Assembly: GCA_903869185.1 (NCBI GenBank)
Contig: CAIPYC010000071.1
Span: 1-33,593, forward strand
Source: an uncultured cyanobacterium
GTDB lineage: Bacteria > Cyanobacteriota > Cyanobacteriia > Cyanobacteriales > Microcystaceae
Direction: 5' to 3'
Length of the DNA stretch: 33,593 nt
The position numbers were made by a program, and so were the translations under genes. Numbering within the stretch: the stretch's first letter is position 1; each line of letters opens with the position of its first letter. A model generated the notes under the pieces. The model saw only the letters and a list, made by a program, of their open reading frames with translations. It was not told where the DNA came from and did no database searches. Shown here piece after piece: positions 16,037 through 26,109 of this stretch.

Positions 16037-16915
16037 TTAGAATTTGAAAGTTGCAGCTATATAAAGCCCATTTAAGCTCTCGTTGAAGGTCATATTGTTA
16101 TTGGTGTAGCTGATTTGGTAGAAATGGTAGCCAAGTGTAAGAAAAGTATTTTGGTTAACCCACCAATCAACTCCAGCAAGAGTATTCCAACTCAAATCAT
16201 CTTGACCTGCTAAGCCAAAACCAGAAACATCTCCTCTAGCCCAGAGAATAATGGGCTTTGATATCTGTAGAGCCAACTTCCCCCCGAGCATGGGCTCAAA
16301 CCAAGTACGTCCTATGGATACACTTTTTTGAAAACTGGTGTTAACAATTCCGACATTCAAAGTACTATTAATTGTTGAAGAGAGTGAGTTGAGTCTAACT
16401 CCTACAATTGGTTCAAAAGAAAGAAGAGGAAAATTTTGGGATGTCAAGTCTTGTTTTGGTCCAATATGATAACTCAGAGCAAAATCATATATACCTTGAT
16501 CAAAAGTCAGAACCGACTGAAAGCTTGTATCTAAAATAGGTCCTGTATTCTTGATTCCACTCCCCTGCAAGCTCACATAGTAGTCGTCAGTAATAAAGCC
16601 AAAATTGTTGTACCAAGCCTCAATCCGTCCGCTAACTACCATCCTGAGAACTTGTAAAAGATCACCCAGGCTTTGCTGATATTCAACTGTGCGCCCACCA
16701 ATAATAACATTGCCATAAGTAGTTATTGGAAGTGTTCCATAAGGCTGTATTTGAAAGCTCCATTGGTCTTTGTTCTTGTCTTCAACCTCTAAATAAGACT
16801 TGGGAGGAGTAGTTTCTGGAAGAATTTGGGCAGAAACACCAAAAGACAAGAACGAGAAAAAAATTGACAATGAGGAGACTATAGTCAAAAAATATTTCGA
16901 ATGGGAAAAAGTCAT
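16037..16915 (-). CDS. Putative outer-membrane beta-barrel protein
   Basis: Function unknown. The 292-aa product has an N-terminal signal peptide (FLTIVSSLSIFFSFLSFG, cleavage probably after VSA) and then alternating polar/hydrophobic strands with many Gly, Asn, Tyr and Trp. It ends in a C-terminal aromatic residue (YIAATFKF), the usual terminus of an outer-membrane barrel recognised by BamA. Stretches such as IEAWYNNFGFITDDYYVSL and WWVNQNTFLTLGYHFYQIS read as membrane strands. It lies 36 bases after nadB on the same strand and converges on the radical-SAM gene with a six-base gap. Confidence 0.7.
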   Translation of the reverse strand: MTFSHSKYFLTIVSSLSIFFSFLSFGVSAQILPETTPPKSYLEVEDKNKDQWSFQIQPYGTLPITTYGNVIIGGRTVEYQQSLGDLLQVLRMVVSGRIEAWYNNFGFITDDYYVSLQGSGIKNTGPILDTSFQSVLTFDQGIYDFALSYHIGPKQDLTSQNFPLLSFEPIVGVRLNSLSSTINSTLNVGIVNTSFQKSVSIGRTWFEPMLGGKLALQISKPIILWARGDVSGFGLAGQDDLSWNTLAGVDWWVNQNTFLTLGYHFYQISYTNNNMTFNESLNGLYIAATFKF

Positions 16916-16951
16916 AGAATTTGTTATTAAATAAAAATATTCATTTCAATT

Positions 16952-18589
16952 TTAGCCAATAAATGACTTCCAGCAATCATAATATCTTACTAAGGTATGA
17001 GCTTGCCAGTCTGCAATAGTCTCAGGATGATCGCTGCGATAATGCCCGCCTCTACTTTCATTTCTAACAAGGGCGCTATTGAGGATCAAAAAAGCTACAT
17101 CCAAAAGATTCAATATTTCTCCAGCAGTTTTGAGTTGTGATTGCGCCTCCGTATTTTCCAGCTTAAGAGTCTGATTTGGGCTTAAATTAGAGATAAATTG
17201 GCATATTTTTAAACTTCCTATCTCCTCTTTCCATTGCTTTACTGTAATTAATGCAGATTGCAAATCGCAGCGCTCTCGGGAGATTCCAGCAGAGCGCCAC
17301 ATCAAAATAGGCAACTCACGCCTGATTAGATGAATTTTCTCAAGCTCGCTTGACCAATCTTGTGAAGTAACCAAGATCTCCAGAGGCTGCTCTATTGATG
17401 ATTTGGATGGATGGATATCCATTTTGGCAAATTGCTGGGCAAAGACCAAACACTCCAATAAAGAATTACTGGCTAGGCGATTGGCACCATGAACACCCGT
17501 ACTGGCCACCTCGCCAAGTGCATAGAGTCCGGCAATTGAGGTTGAATTATCTAGATTGACAGCAATACCACCCATCCAATAGTGGGCAGCAGGAGAAACG
17601 GGAATTGGCTCTTGACAAACATCAATTCCCCAGTGACGACATTTTTCAATGATATTAGGAAAACGATAAGTAATTTTTTCCGGTGGAATTGGCCTAAGGT
17701 CAAGATATGTCGGCCGATCTCCTTGCGCAAAAATAGCTCTACTGACAACGTCTCTAGGCGCTAAATCTCCACTTGGATGATAATCAAACACAAACCTTCT
17801 ACCTTGATCATCAATCAGCTGCCCTCCTTCCCCTCTGACGGCTTCACTGATAAGAAAGTTTGGAGCGCCATTTTTATTGAGTACGGTTGGATGAAATTGG
17901 ATGAATTCGAGATCTCTAAGGATTGCCCCAGAACGCCAAGCTAGAGCGGCACCATCTCCTGTACTAACAGAAGGATTCGTCGTTTTGGCAAATACCTGTC
18001 CGCATCCTCCTGTAGCCAAAATCACTGCCCCAGCTCTTAGCCAACTGATTGTCCCACAATACAATAGAGAAATACCTTGACAAGAACCAGTTTTTTGATT
18101 TAACCAGAGATTTAGGGCCGTAGCCTGTTCATAAACATCGATATTGGAGCGCTCTAATACCTTTTTTGTAAGAACTTCGATGATCGCCGCTCCTGTAGTA
18201 TCGCGCGAGTGAAGAATTCGCGGGCGAGAATGGGCAGCCTCTAGAGTCATAGCTAGCTGGTGATCGTGGCGATCAAATGGTACCCCCATCTCTACCAGGT
18301 AATCAATACAATTGGCTGCATTTTCTACCAAGAATCTTACTGCATTTAGTTCACAAATACCTTGGCCGGATTTAATAGTATCCTCGCCATGAAGATCGGG
18401 TGAATCAGTAATGGCAAGCGGCGCTGCAATTCCACCTTGGGCCCAATCACTGGAACTGGAATTGAGATTTTCCTTGGAGATTAGTGCGATGCGATATTTA
18501 GATGGTAGACATAGCGCGGCATATAGACCGGCCGCACCTGAGCCGACTATCAAAACATCAAAGTAGTTGGGAAGTTTGGCCTCTTTCAT
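16952..18589 (-). CDS. nadB: L-aspartate oxidase
   Basis: FAD enzyme (545 aa) that oxidises L-aspartate to iminoaspartate, the first step of de novo NAD synthesis. The N-terminal dinucleotide fold VLIVGSGAAGLYAALCL (about 13-29) is followed by SSSDWAQGGIAAPL, HSRPRILHSRDTTGAAI, the flavin block FIQFHPTVL, SEAVRGEGGQLIDD, AAHYWMGGIAV and GANRLASNSLLECLVF. The C-terminal helical domain with WRSAGISRERCDL completes the family pattern. Relatives are the flavoprotein subunits of succinate dehydrogenase and fumarate reductase; the absence of the long SdhA C terminus and the length favour NadB. No nadA or nadC is in the window. Confidence 0.93.
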   Translation of the reverse strand: MKEAKLPNYFDVLIVGSGAAGLYAALCLPSKYRIALISKENLNSSSSDWAQGGIAAPLAITDSPDLHGEDTIKSGQGICELNAVRFLVENAANCIDYLVEMGVPFDRHDHQLAMTLEAAHSRPRILHSRDTTGAAIIEVLTKKVLERSNIDVYEQATALNLWLNQKTGSCQGISLLYCGTISWLRAGAVILATGGCGQVFAKTTNPSVSTGDGAALAWRSGAILRDLEFIQFHPTVLNKNGAPNFLISEAVRGEGGQLIDDQGRRFVFDYHPSGDLAPRDVVSRAIFAQGDRPTYLDLRPIPPEKITYRFPNIIEKCRHWGIDVCQEPIPVSPAAHYWMGGIAVNLDNSTSIAGLYALGEVASTGVHGANRLASNSLLECLVFAQQFAKMDIHPSKSSIEQPLEILVTSQDWSSELEKIHLIRRELPILMWRSAGISRERCDLQSALITVKQWKEEIGSLKICQFISNLSPNQTLKLENTEAQSQLKTAGEILNLLDVAFLILNSALVRNESRGGHYRSDHPETIADWQAHTLVRYYDCWKSFIG

Positions 18590-18682
18590 CGATTTGCTCC
18601 TGGCTTATCATCCTCATCAATGATCAAATTCCAAAGGAAAAAGAATTAAGATTTTACCTAGGCAGAGCATGCTTGAAAATTA

Positions 18683-19024
18683 TCATTTGCCAGCGCGACA
18701 CCCCTGAGATATAGCCTCTATTTGTGGAGAGGGTTTGCCGCTTTTATGGGATTGCTCGGCCATGGCAGTCATATTTTCAAAAGAAATTTCAGTTTGCAGG
18801 CGCGAGATGAAGCAAGAGCATTGGCTTTCTATTAGATCTTCAGGAGCTCCCTGAGATTTGCCAGTTTTGATACAGTTTTCCATCAGAAGCTTGCCAAACC
18901 CATCGGGATAACCGTTAGTGCTTGAATCTTTAGCAGAGGACTCTGCTTGGGCAGGGAGAATCAAGCAACAAAACAGAGTAAATGAACTAAGATAGAAGTG
19001 CCAACAAGTTTTTGTTTTGGACAT
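18683..19024 (-). CDS. Small secreted cysteine-containing protein
   Basis: Function unknown. From the ATG at 19024 (113 aa) there is a signal peptide, with a hydrophobic core around LSSFTLFCCLILP and probable cleavage after AQA. An upstream ATG at 19051 would add nine residues and blur the signal peptide. The mature part has four Cys (ENCIK, QCSCF, GCRAG) in a helical domain, probably forming two disulfides in the periplasm. It resembles, from memory, short secreted cyanobacterial proteins with this QCSCF pattern. It is divergent from clpC and 93 bases upstream of nadB on the same strand. Confidence 0.65.
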   Translation of the reverse strand: MSKTKTCWHFYLSSFTLFCCLILPAQAESSAKDSSTNGYPDGFGKLLMENCIKTGKSQGAPEDLIESQCSCFISRLQTEISFENMTAMAEQSHKSGKPSPQIEAISQGCRAGK

Positions 19025-19119
19025 TACAGCTTGTGCCTGAAATAACAACATTCAATCTACAAATGAGCCTATGCTAAGATCATCATACTAGGGATCAGCA
19101 GCAGGTGATGGAATAAATC

Positions 19120-21600
19120 ATGTTTGAACGCTTCACAGAAAAAGCCATAAAAGTGATCATGCTCGCCCAAGAGGAAGCTCGCCGCCTAGGACATAACTTT
19201 GTCGGAACGGAGCAAATTCTCTTGGGACTGATCGGAGAAGGGACAGGAGTAGCAGCCAAGGTTCTCAAATCAATGGGGGTCAATCTCAAAGATGCCCGGG
19301 TTGAGGTCGAGAAAATCATCGGGCGTGGTTCTGGTTTTGTTGCGGTGGAGATACCTTTTACTCCAAGAGCCAAAAGAGTTCTGGAACTCTCGTTGGAAGA
19401 AGCTCGCCAACTCGGTCACAATTATATTGGGACGGAGCATCTTTTGTTGGGATTAATCCGAGAAGGTGAGGGTGTAGCTGCTAGGGTCTTGGAAAACTTG
19501 GGAGTTGACCTTTCTAAAGTTCGAACCCAAGTGATCCGCATGTTAGGTGAAACAGCGGAAGTTTCCGCCGGCTCTAGTTCGCAAGGAAGAACTAAAACTC
19601 CAACACTAGATGAATTTGGTTCCAACCTGACTGAATTAGCTGCTAAGGGTAACTTGGATCCGGTAGTCGGAAGACAGAAGGAAATAGAAAGAGTCATCCA
19701 GATCCTTGGTAGAAGAACAAAAAATAACCCAGTCTTGATCGGTGAACCGGGAGTTGGTAAAACGGCAATTGCTGAGGGTCTTGCCCAAAGAATTGCCAAT
19801 AGAGACATCCCAGACATTTTGGAAGACAAGAGAGTTGTTACATTGGACATCGGCCTGTTAGTAGCAGGAACCAAGTATCGTGGAGAGTTTGAAGAACGTC
19901 TCAAAAAGATCATGGATGAGATTCGTCAGGCTGGCAATATAGTGCTGGTAATAGATGAGGTTCACACTCTTATTGGAGCTGGAGCCGCTGAAGGTGCCAT
20001 TGATGCTGCCAATATTCTCAAGCCTGCTCTTGCCAGGGGTGAGCTGCAGTGCATTGGGGCTACCACTTTAGATGAATATCGTAAGCATATCGAAAGAGAT
20101 GCAGCTTTAGAACGTCGTTTTCAGCCTGTCATGGTCGGTGAACCCTCGGTTGATGAAACAATTGAGATTCTCTACGGATTAAGAGAGCGTTACGAGCAGC
20201 ATCATAAGCTCAAGATCCTAGATGAAGCCCTAGAGGCAGCGGCCAAGCTTTCTGATCGTTATATCTCAGATCGTTTTTTACCAGATAAGGCAATCGATCT
20301 GATGGATGAAGCCGGCTCTAGAGTCAGACTTATGAACTCCCAGTTGCCAGATGCTGCCAAAGAGTTGGATAGGGAATTGCGTCAAATTCTCAAGCAGAAA
20401 GATGAAGCGGTTAGATCCCAAGATTTTGATCGCGCAGGCGAGCTCAAAGATAAAGAGATCGACCTAAAAGCGCAAATTCGCGCTATTGCCCAGGCCAAGA
20501 AAGCAGAATCTGACAGGGGTACAGAAGGCTCTCCTACAGTCACAGCTGAAGAGATTGCTCACATAGTAGCCTCTTGGACTGGTGTACCAGTCAACAAGCT
20601 AACTGAAAGTGAATCCGAGAAACTTCTCAACATGGAAGATACTCTCCATCAGAGGTTGATAGGTCAAGAGGACGCAGTCAAAGCTGTCTCACGTGCAATT
20701 CGTCGGGCCAGAGTAGGGCTTAAGAATCCCAATCGTCCAATAGCCAGTTTCATTTTCTCTGGTCCCACTGGAGTCGGCAAGACTGAACTTACCAAATCGT
20801 TAGCTGCCTACTTCTTTGGTTCGGAAGATGCCATGATTCGGCTGGATATGTCTGAGTATATGGAGCGTCACACGGTTTCCAAACTGATCGGTTCACCTCC
20901 AGGTTATGTTGGTTATAACGAAGGTGGTCAACTTACAGAAGCCGTCCGTCGCAAACCTTATACAGTAGTCCTCTTTGACGAGATTGAAAAAGCTCATCCT
21001 GATGTCTTCAATCTACTTCTTCAGATACTAGAAGATGGTCGCTTGACAGATGCCAAAGGACGAACAGTGGACTTTAAAAATACCCTATTGATTATGACTT
21101 CCAACATTGGTTCTCAGGTAATCGAAAAAGGTGGAGGTTCTCTGGGCTTTGAGTTTTCGGAAAATCGTTCCGATAGCCAATACAACCGCATACGCTCCCT
21201 GGTCAATGAAGAACTTAAAAAATTCTTCCGTCCAGAATTTCTCAATCGTCTAGATGAAATAATTGTTTTCCGTCAGCTCACCAGAGATGAGGTTAAAGAA
21301 ATAGCCGAAATTCTACTCAAAGAAGTATTTTCTCGTCTAACTGAGCAGAATATTGGTATTTCGGTAACCGATAAATTTAAAGAGCGTCTGGTAGAAGAAG
21401 GATACAATCCTTCCTACGGAGCAAGACCACTCAGAAGAGCTATCATGCGTCTGTTAGAGGATGTCTTGGCGGAAGAAATTCTTTCGGGACGTTTGAGAGA
21501 TGGCGATACATCTATTGTTGATATAGATGATGACAACAAGGTCATTATCACTTCAACTACACCAGAGAGAAAAGGTGAGCTTTCAGAGGCAACTCCTTGA
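19120..21600 (+). CDS. clpC: ClpC AAA+ chaperone, ATPase subunit of Clp protease
   Basis: HSP100 unfoldase of 826 aa that feeds substrates to ClpP. Two N-terminal Clp repeats (about 5-70 and 80-145) come first. AAA+ module 1 follows with Walker A GEPGVGKT (208-215) and Walker [15 protein letters not shown]. Next are the middle domain with a UVR-like segment (about 420-455) and AAA+ module 2 with Walker A GPTGVGKT (548-555) and [14 protein letters not shown]. The LGF tripeptide near 675 is the ClpP-docking loop, and length and motifs fit the cyanobacterial/plastid ClpC form. An AGGTG stretch 12 bases upstream is a possible ribosome binding site. A clear intrinsic terminator follows at 21649. 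Several antisense ORFs over it are shadows. Confidence 0.98.
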   Translation: MFERFTEKAIKVIMLAQEEARRLGHNFVGTEQILLGLIGEGTGVAAKVLKSMGVNLKDARVEVEKIIGRGSGFVAVEIPFTPRAKRVLELSLEEARQLGHNYIGTEHLLLGLIREGEGVAARVLENLGVDLSKVRTQVIRMLGETAEVSAGSSSQGRTKTPTLDEFGSNLTELAAKGNLDPVVGRQKEIERVIQILGRRTKNNPVLIGEPGVGKTAIAEGLAQRIANRDIPDILEDKRVVTLDIGLLVAGTKYRGEFEERLKKIMDEIRQAGNIVLVIDEVHTLIGAGAAEGAIDAANILKPALARGELQCIGATTLDEYRKHIERDAALERRFQPVMVGEPSVDETIEILYGLRERYEQHHKLKILDEALEAAAKLSDRYISDRFLPDKAIDLMDEAGSRVRLMNSQLPDAAKELDRELRQILKQKDEAVRSQDFDRAGELKDKEIDLKAQIRAIAQAKKAESDRGTEGSPTVTAEEIAHIVASWTGVPVNKLTESESEKLLNMEDTLHQRLIGQEDAVKAVSRAIRRARVGLKNPNRPIASFIFSGPTGVGKTELTKSLAAYFFGSEDAMIRLDMSEYMERHTVSKLIGSPPGYVGYNEGGQLTEAVRRKPYTVVLFDEIEKAHPDVFNLLLQILEDGRLTDAKGRTVDFKNTLLIMTSNIGSQVIEKGGGSLGFEFSENRSDSQYNRIRSLVNEELKKFFRPEFLNRLDEIIVFRQLTRDEVKEIAEILLKEVFSRLTEQNIGISVTDKFKERLVEEGYNPSYGARPLRRAIMRLLEDVLAEEILSGRLRDGDTSIVDIDDDNKVIITSTTPERKGELSEATP

Positions 21601-21614
21601 GTGTCACTGTGGTA

Positions 21615-21636
21615 ATGTAATGTAATTTGATGTAAT
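21615..21636 (+). repeat. Three copies of ATGTAAT downstream of clpC
   Basis: ATGTAAT occurs at 21615-21621, 21620-21626 and 21630-21636, so the starts are 5 and 10 bases apart. It lies between the clpC stop and its terminator. It may be simple AT-rich repetition with no function. Confidence 0.4.
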
Positions 21637-21648
21637 TTTAATCTTGAG

Positions 21649-21672
21649 CCATCTCACCCTGAGATGGTTTTT
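21649..21672 (+). terminator. Intrinsic terminator of clpC
   Basis: CCATCTCA (21649-21656) pairs perfectly with TGAGATGG (21660-21667) around a CCC loop, followed directly by five T. This is a textbook rho-independent terminator, 48 bases after the clpC stop and 46 bases before the serS start. It implies that serS has its own promoter in the short gap. Confidence 0.9.
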
Positions 21673-21718
21673 CCCTTAAATTAGGATAATAAAGTAAGCT
21701 AAGACTATTAGATTAACT

Positions 21719-22987
21719 ATGTTAGATATTAAATATATTAGAGACAATCCCAAGAAAGCTCAAGAACTGCTCAATTTAAGAACCAATTCCCAATTATATG
21801 ATTTAGCTCCAATTCTCGAGCTTGATCACCAACAAAAGGAACTTGAATCAAAGCGTACCGAGCTTCAAATGCGATCCAATGAGATTGGCAAACTTGTCCC
21901 TCAAAAAATCAAGCTAGGTGAAAATATAGATCAACTCAAAGAAAATGGCAATAAAATCAAACAGCAGCTAGGTGATCTTGAGCCCAAGAAGAGAGAAATT
22001 AAAGCTTCGATAGAGCGAATGTTGCTAACTTTGCCCAATTTTCCAAGTAGCACAACCCCTATCGGCAAAGATGAACAGGAAAATGTAGAAATTAAGCGCT
22101 GGGGAGATGAATTCATAAATTCCAAGGAAATCTTACCACATTGGGAAATCGGAGAAAAACTGGGGATTTTAGAATTTGAAAAAGCTGTTAAGATAGCCAA
22201 GAGTCGCTTTGTGGCTTTATTTGGTGCAGGAGCTGCTCTTGAGAGAGCTCTGATTACTCTGATGCTAGATCGTCATATTGCCAAAGGTTATAACGAAGTG
22301 ATACCTCCGTTTTTGATCAATAGTCAATCTATGCAGGGTACTGGACAACTGCCTAAATTTGCAGATGAAGGTTTTAACTGTAGCCAAGATGATCTTTGGC
22401 TAGCTCCAACTGCCGAGGTGCCGGTTACTAATCTCTATCGTGATGATATTCTCGATTTGTCCCAACTACCTATATATCACTGCTCATATACTCCCTGTTT
22501 CCGTCGTGAAGCTGGTAGCCATGGCAAAGATACCAGAGGATTGATCCGTCTGCATCAGTTTAACAAAGTAGAGCTAGTGAAGATTGTCACTCCTGAAACC
22601 TCGCCCCAAGAACACCAAGGTCTTCTCCAGGATGCAGAAGAAATCTTACAATTACTCAAACTGCCTTACCGTGTGATTGAGCTTTGTACTGGCGATCTTG
22701 GTTTCGGGGCTGCCAAATGTTATGATATTGAAGTTTGGTTGCCATCAGCAAGTAAGTACAGAGAGATCTCCAGCTGTTCTAATTTTGGGGATTTTCAAGC
22801 CAGAAGAGCCAATATTCGATACAAAGAAGCTGGCAAAAAGGGAACAAACCATGCTCATACGCTCAACGGTTCTGCTTTGGCAGTTGGTAGAACGATGGCC
22901 GCAATCCTAGAAAATTATCAGCAAAGTGATGGTAGTGTACGAGTACCCGAAGTACTCCAGCCTTATCTCAAAAGAGAACTTCTCTAA
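21719..22987 (+). CDS. serS: Seryl-tRNA synthetase
   Basis: Class II aminoacyl-tRNA synthetase (422 aa) that charges tRNA-Ser. The N-terminal tRNA-binding coiled coil covers about residues 25-110 (charged heptads around [19 protein letters not shown]). The catalytic core shows [27 protein letters not shown], motif 2 with [20 protein letters not shown], the serine-binding block [20 protein letters not shown] with [16 protein letters not shown], and motif 3 with [20 protein letters not shown]. Length is normal for bacterial SerRS. It is followed after 13 bases by the TPR gene. Confidence 0.97.
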   Translation: MLDIKYIRDNPKKAQELLNLRTNSQLYDLAPILELDHQQKELESKRTELQMRSNEIGKLVPQKIKLGENIDQLKENGNKIKQQLGDLEPKKREIKASIERMLLTLPNFPSSTTPIGKDEQENVEIKRWGDEFINSKEILPHWEIGEKLGILEFEKAVKIAKSRFVALFGAGAALERALITLMLDRHIAKGYNEVIPPFLINSQSMQGTGQLPKFADEGFNCSQDDLWLAPTAEVPVTNLYRDDILDLSQLPIYHCSYTPCFRREAGSHGKDTRGLIRLHQFNKVELVKIVTPETSPQEHQGLLQDAEEILQLLKLPYRVIELCTGDLGFGAAKCYDIEVWLPSASKYREISSCSNFGDFQARRANIRYKEAGKKGTNHAHTLNGSALAVGRTMAAILENYQQSDGSVRVPEVLQPYLKRELL

Positions 22988-23000
22988 ATAGCTAAAAATT

Positions 23001-23573
23001 ATGAAGTGGATCTTTGTTTTTTTGTTGATTTTTTTTCTGTTGTTGAGTACTCCTGTTGTTTTGGCGCAGCCACTTGCTCCAGCGTTAGATCACGTAAGTA
23101 ACAATATCTTGGCTCAAGGAGAAGAACATTGGAGTCAGATGATTGAAGATTTGACCAAGAGTATCAAGCTAAATCCAGAAGATGTGGAACTTTATAATCG
23201 AAGAGGAATCGCCCAATGTAAATTAAGAAAATGGGATTTGGCTCTATCTGATTACCAAAAAGCTCTCGAATTAGATCCTAACTCTCAATTGGCTTTAACC
23301 AACCAATCCCTTGTCCTTTTTGAGTTGGGCAAAAATGAAGAAGCCCTCAAGTCTCTCCAGGAGATAGTTCGGAAATATCCAATGCTTTCTGATGCGCGCG
23401 CAGCTCTTACAGCACTTCTCTGGTATTCTGGTTACCAAGGTGAAGCCGAAAGTAACTGGGTATCTGCAGTGGGACTTGATAAGCGTTACGGAGATCGAGA
23501 TTGGATAGCCAATACCAAAAATTGGCCCCCCAAAATTGTAGCTGCTTTAGATCAATTCATTAATTTCAATTGA
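23001..23573 (+). CDS. Secreted tetratricopeptide-repeat protein
   Basis: A 190-aa protein with a strong N-terminal signal peptide (MKWIFVFLLIFFLLLSTP, probable cleavage after LAQ), so it is periplasmic or lumenal. Two to three TPR units are visible: SIKLNPEDVELYNRRGIAQC, then LALSDYQKALELDPNSQLAL, then the weaker EEALKSLQEIVRKYP. TPR domains bind partner proteins, often in assembly of photosynthetic complexes in cyanobacteria, but nothing here shows the partner. Its ATG is 13 bases after serS, and its stop precedes the ATG of the pseudouridine synthase by eight bases, so the three may be co-transcribed. Confidence 0.85.
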   Translation: MKWIFVFLLIFFLLLSTPVVLAQPLAPALDHVSNNILAQGEEHWSQMIEDLTKSIKLNPEDVELYNRRGIAQCKLRKWDLALSDYQKALELDPNSQLALTNQSLVLFELGKNEEALKSLQEIVRKYPMLSDARAALTALLWYSGYQGEAESNWVSAVGLDKRYGDRDWIANTKNWPPKIVAALDQFINFN

Positions 23574-23581
23574 TCCACGGT

Positions 23582-24175
23582 ATGTATAGATATATCCTGC
23601 TATATAAACCCTACAATGTAATCTGCCAGTTTAGCCCAAATGGCAATAATAGCCCAACTCTTAAGGATTATGTGTCAGTATCTGGTGTTTATCCTGTTGG
23701 TAGATTGGATCAAGATAGTGAAGGACTGGTATTGCTGACAGACAATGGGATAGTACAAAACCGTTTATCACATCCTAAATTTGGACATCCCAAAACTTAC
23801 TTGGTACAGGTAGAGGGGATCCCTGATGAAAATTCTCTAGATCAATTGCGTAGAGGTGGAGTTCTAATACAGGGTTATCGAACCCAACCAGCAAGAATAA
23901 AAATACTAGCGCAAGAGCCGGTCTTGCCGCCAAGAAATCCACCTATCCGCTATCGTAAGAGCGTGCCTACTAGCTGGTTAGAAATGACCCTGACGGAAGG
24001 CAAAAACCGACAGGTACGACGCATGAGCGCCCATATAGGCTTTCCTACCCTTAGGTTGGTCAGAATTTCTATCAATCTTGAATATCTTAGCTTAAGTATA
24101 GAAGGACTAAACCCTGGGCAATGGCGCGAGCTAAGCCAAGAGGAAAGTCCAATACTTGAGAGCCTTCAATATTAA
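23582..24175 (+). CDS. RsuA/RluE-type rRNA pseudouridine synthase
   Basis: Small (197 aa) pseudouridine synthase without an S4 domain, closest in layout to RluE, which modifies 23S rRNA in E. coli. The N-terminal LLYKPYNVICQFS matches the family start. The catalytic block VGRLDQDSEGLVLLTDNG contains the nucleophilic Asp in GRLD, and KNRQVRRMSAHIGFPTLRLVR is the conserved C-terminal motif. An in-frame TTG at 23570 would overlap the TPR stop and add four residues; the ATG at 23582 is preferred. It converges on folB with a two-base gap. The exact rRNA target cannot be told from RsuA/RluB/RluF relatives without alignment. Confidence 0.9.
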   Translation: MYRYILLYKPYNVICQFSPNGNNSPTLKDYVSVSGVYPVGRLDQDSEGLVLLTDNGIVQNRLSHPKFGHPKTYLVQVEGIPDENSLDQLRRGGVLIQGYRTQPARIKILAQEPVLPPRNPPIRYRKSVPTSWLEMTLTEGKNRQVRRMSAHIGFPTLRLVRISINLEYLSLSIEGLNPGQWRELSQEESPILESLQY

Positions 24176-24177
24176 AA

Positions 24178-24534
24178 TTAATTAGAACGAACAATCTCTA
24201 GGCTGACCTGACCAGAAAAATCAGGAATGGGAGGAGAGATCTTGGTGAGCCTCAATTTAACATTTTGTACTAAAGGTATCTTTAGAATATCTTGAGCAAT
24301 CACTTCGCTCAAACGCTCAATCAGGGCATATTTAGAATTAGCTATTCTCTCTTTAATCAGCTTAACTACTTCGGCGTAGTTAATGGTATCTGTAAGTTCG
24401 TCACTTTGGCCAGCTTTAGATAAATCATAGGCAATCCTAATGTTAACCTCGAACCACTGTCCAAGTATTTTTTCTTCAGGAAAGTAGCCCACATAACCAT
24501 AACAGCGCAGATCACTGATTTCTACAATATCCAT
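24178..24534 (-). CDS. folB: Dihydroneopterin aldolase
   Basis: Short (118 aa) enzyme of folate synthesis that cleaves 7,8-dihydroneopterin to 6-hydroxymethyl-dihydropterin and glycolaldehyde. The N-terminal DLRCYGYVGYFPEEK carries the substrate Glu of the family (equivalent to HGVLPEE). TDTINYAEV holds the active-site Tyr, LIERLSEVIAQDIL is the central helix and LTKISPPIP carries the catalytic Lys. The ATG is only 12 bases after the ndhE stop, so it probably belongs to the ndhAIGE transcript, an unrelated function carried as a passenger. Confidence 0.92.
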   Translation of the reverse strand: MDIVEISDLRCYGYVGYFPEEKILGQWFEVNIRIAYDLSKAGQSDELTDTINYAEVVKLIKERIANSKYALIERLSEVIAQDILKIPLVQNVKLRLTKISPPIPDFSGQVSLEIVRSN

Positions 24535-24546
24535 TCAAGCAGACCA

Positions 24547-24858
24547 CTACCATTTAAGAAGATTAAACTGCTCCATGTCAATTGTCTGACGATTTCGGTA
24601 AATTGCCAGAATGATAGCTAAACCTACTGCGGCCTCAGCTGCTGCTACTGTTATCACAAAAACAGTAAAAACTTGTCCTTTGATAGCACCGGGATCCAAA
24701 AAATTGGAAAATCCCATCAGATTTATATTAACCGCATTCAATAATAGCTCAATCGACATCAATACCCTAATCGCATTACGACTAGAAACCAATCCAAAAA
24801 TGCCTATACAAAAGAGAGCCGCTGACAATAATAGATAAAATTGCAATTGATTTGACAT
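24547..24858 (-). CDS. ndhE: NAD(P)H-quinone oxidoreductase (NDH-1) subunit 4L
   Basis: A 103-aa membrane subunit of the cyanobacterial NDH-1 complex (NuoK homologue). Three hydrophobic helices are visible. The second carries [19 protein letters not shown] with the buried Glu of the family, and the third holds [20 protein letters not shown] with its conserved Glu. Both Glu residues are thought to take part in proton transfer. It begins three bases after ndhG. Confidence 0.96.
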   Translation of the reverse strand: MSNQLQFYLLLSAALFCIGIFGLVSSRNAIRVLMSIELLLNAVNINLMGFSNFLDPGAIKGQVFTVFVITVAAAEAAVGLAIILAIYRNRQTIDMEQFNLLKW

Positions 24859-24861
24859 GAC

Positions 24862-25464
24862 TTATTTTTCACTTTTGGTTAATTCACGGGGACGTTCTGG
24901 CAAGGTCAAGGCGGTACTTGTTAACTCTGATTTACCAGAGATATCAGGAATGAAATCACGACGAGCTAGGACAATAGCGCCGATCATGGCGATTAACAAC
25001 AAGATTGAAGCAAGTTCAAAAGGTAAGAGGAAATCACTAAAGAAATGCTTGCCAAGAGCCACCATTGTATTTTCTATCACCGCAGGAGAAGTCGTGGAAA
25101 TCTGCCAAGGCGTTATCAAAACCATTGTACCTAGTAGGGCAAACAATCCTAAACAGACTAAAGCTGTAGATCCGCTTCTAATCCAACGGCGGGGAATCGC
25201 TACAAAATCTTCTGTTTTATTGACAAGCATGATGGCAAATAGGATCAGAACATTTATAGCGCCGACGTAGATCAATATTTGTGCCGCCGCTACAAAGTCA
25301 GCATTGAGCAAAATGTAGATCCCAGAAATACAGATAAACACTCCTCCCAAAAGAAATGCTGAATAGACGATATTGGAAAGTAAGACTACCCCCAAAGCTG
25401 CGGCGATTAACATTGCTGAGAGAATAATCAGGGAGACCGATTGTACTCCTTCTGCTAAATTCAT
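24862..25464 (-). CDS. ndhG: NAD(P)H-quinone oxidoreductase (NDH-1) subunit 6
   Basis: A 200-aa membrane subunit (NuoJ homologue) with five hydrophobic segments. The conserved block VAAAQILIYVGAINVLILFAIM at about 55-76 (helix 3 of the family) is clear, as is SILLLIAMIGAIVLARRD near the end of the membrane part. The C-terminal tail is polar and charged. The start ATG lies 24 bases after the ndhI stop. An antisense ORF at 24857-25270 is a shadow. Confidence 0.95.
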   Translation of the reverse strand: MNLAEGVQSVSLIILSAMLIAAALGVVLLSNIVYSAFLLGGVFICISGIYILLNADFVAAAQILIYVGAINVLILFAIMLVNKTEDFVAIPRRWIRSGSTALVCLGLFALLGTMVLITPWQISTTSPAVIENTMVALGKHFFSDFLLPFELASILLLIAMIGAIVLARRDFIPDISGKSELTSTALTLPERPRELTKSEK

Positions 25465-25488
25465 TTTAATTAGGTTCCTTGAGATTGG

Positions 25489-26070
25489 TTAACTAGATGG
25501 AGAATTGATATCTTCTGGACGTTTTCCACTTCTTTGGCTACCCTCTGGTAAATCATGAGGTTCGCTAATGCCTTTGGGTAGGTAAGCAAATTCTCTCAAG
25601 GGAGTAACCATAGGATCATCAGTAACTTTATAGGGAAGTCTACCCAGGGCAACGTTATCATAATTTAGTTGATGACGATCATATGTGGATAACTCGTACT
25701 CTTCAGTCATGGAAAGACAGTTGGTAGGACAATATTCCACACAGTTACCACAGAATATACATACACCAAAATCAATACTATAGTGCTTAAGCTCTTTTTT
25801 CTTAAGTTCCTTTTTGAACTCCCAATCTACTACAGGTAAATTAATAGGACACACTCTCACGCAGACTTCGCAGGAAATACACTTGTCAAATTCAAAATGA
25901 ATCCTCCCTCTGTAACGTTCGGAAGTAATCAGTTTTTCGTAAGGATACTGAACAGTAACAGGACGACGACGCATGTGATCAAAGGTAACACCTAGACCCT
26001 CTCCGATATATTTGGCCGCCTGTATAGTTTCTTTAGTATAGCTAGTGACTTGCTTGAGGAGGTTAAACAT
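25489..26070 (-). CDS. ndhI: NDH-1 subunit I, 2[4Fe-4S] ferredoxin-type
   Basis: A 193-aa peripheral subunit that carries two [4Fe-4S] clusters in the connecting module of NDH-1 and passes electrons towards the quinone site. Both ligand sets are intact: [12 protein letters not shown] and [12 protein letters not shown], each Cx2Cx2Cx3C with the following Pro. The N terminus ([19 protein letters not shown]) is typical of NdhI. An AGGAG ribosome binding site (26083-26087 on the minus strand) sits 12 bases before the ATG. The C-terminal 35 residues are variable and Ser/Pro rich. Confidence 0.97.
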   Translation of the reverse strand: MFNLLKQVTSYTKETIQAAKYIGEGLGVTFDHMRRRPVTVQYPYEKLITSERYRGRIHFEFDKCISCEVCVRVCPINLPVVDWEFKKELKKKELKHYSIDFGVCIFCGNCVEYCPTNCLSMTEEYELSTYDRHQLNYDNVALGRLPYKVTDDPMVTPLREFAYLPKGISEPHDLPEGSQRSGKRPEDINSPSS

Positions 26071-26109
26071 GAACTTAAGGCTCTCCTGAGTATGATAATT
26101 TGAGTTAAT

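Noticed and set aside
19422-19913. 163-codon antisense ORF in clpC, with another at 19095-19373.
   Set aside because: Codon-bias shadows of a highly conserved gene with no recognisable protein features.
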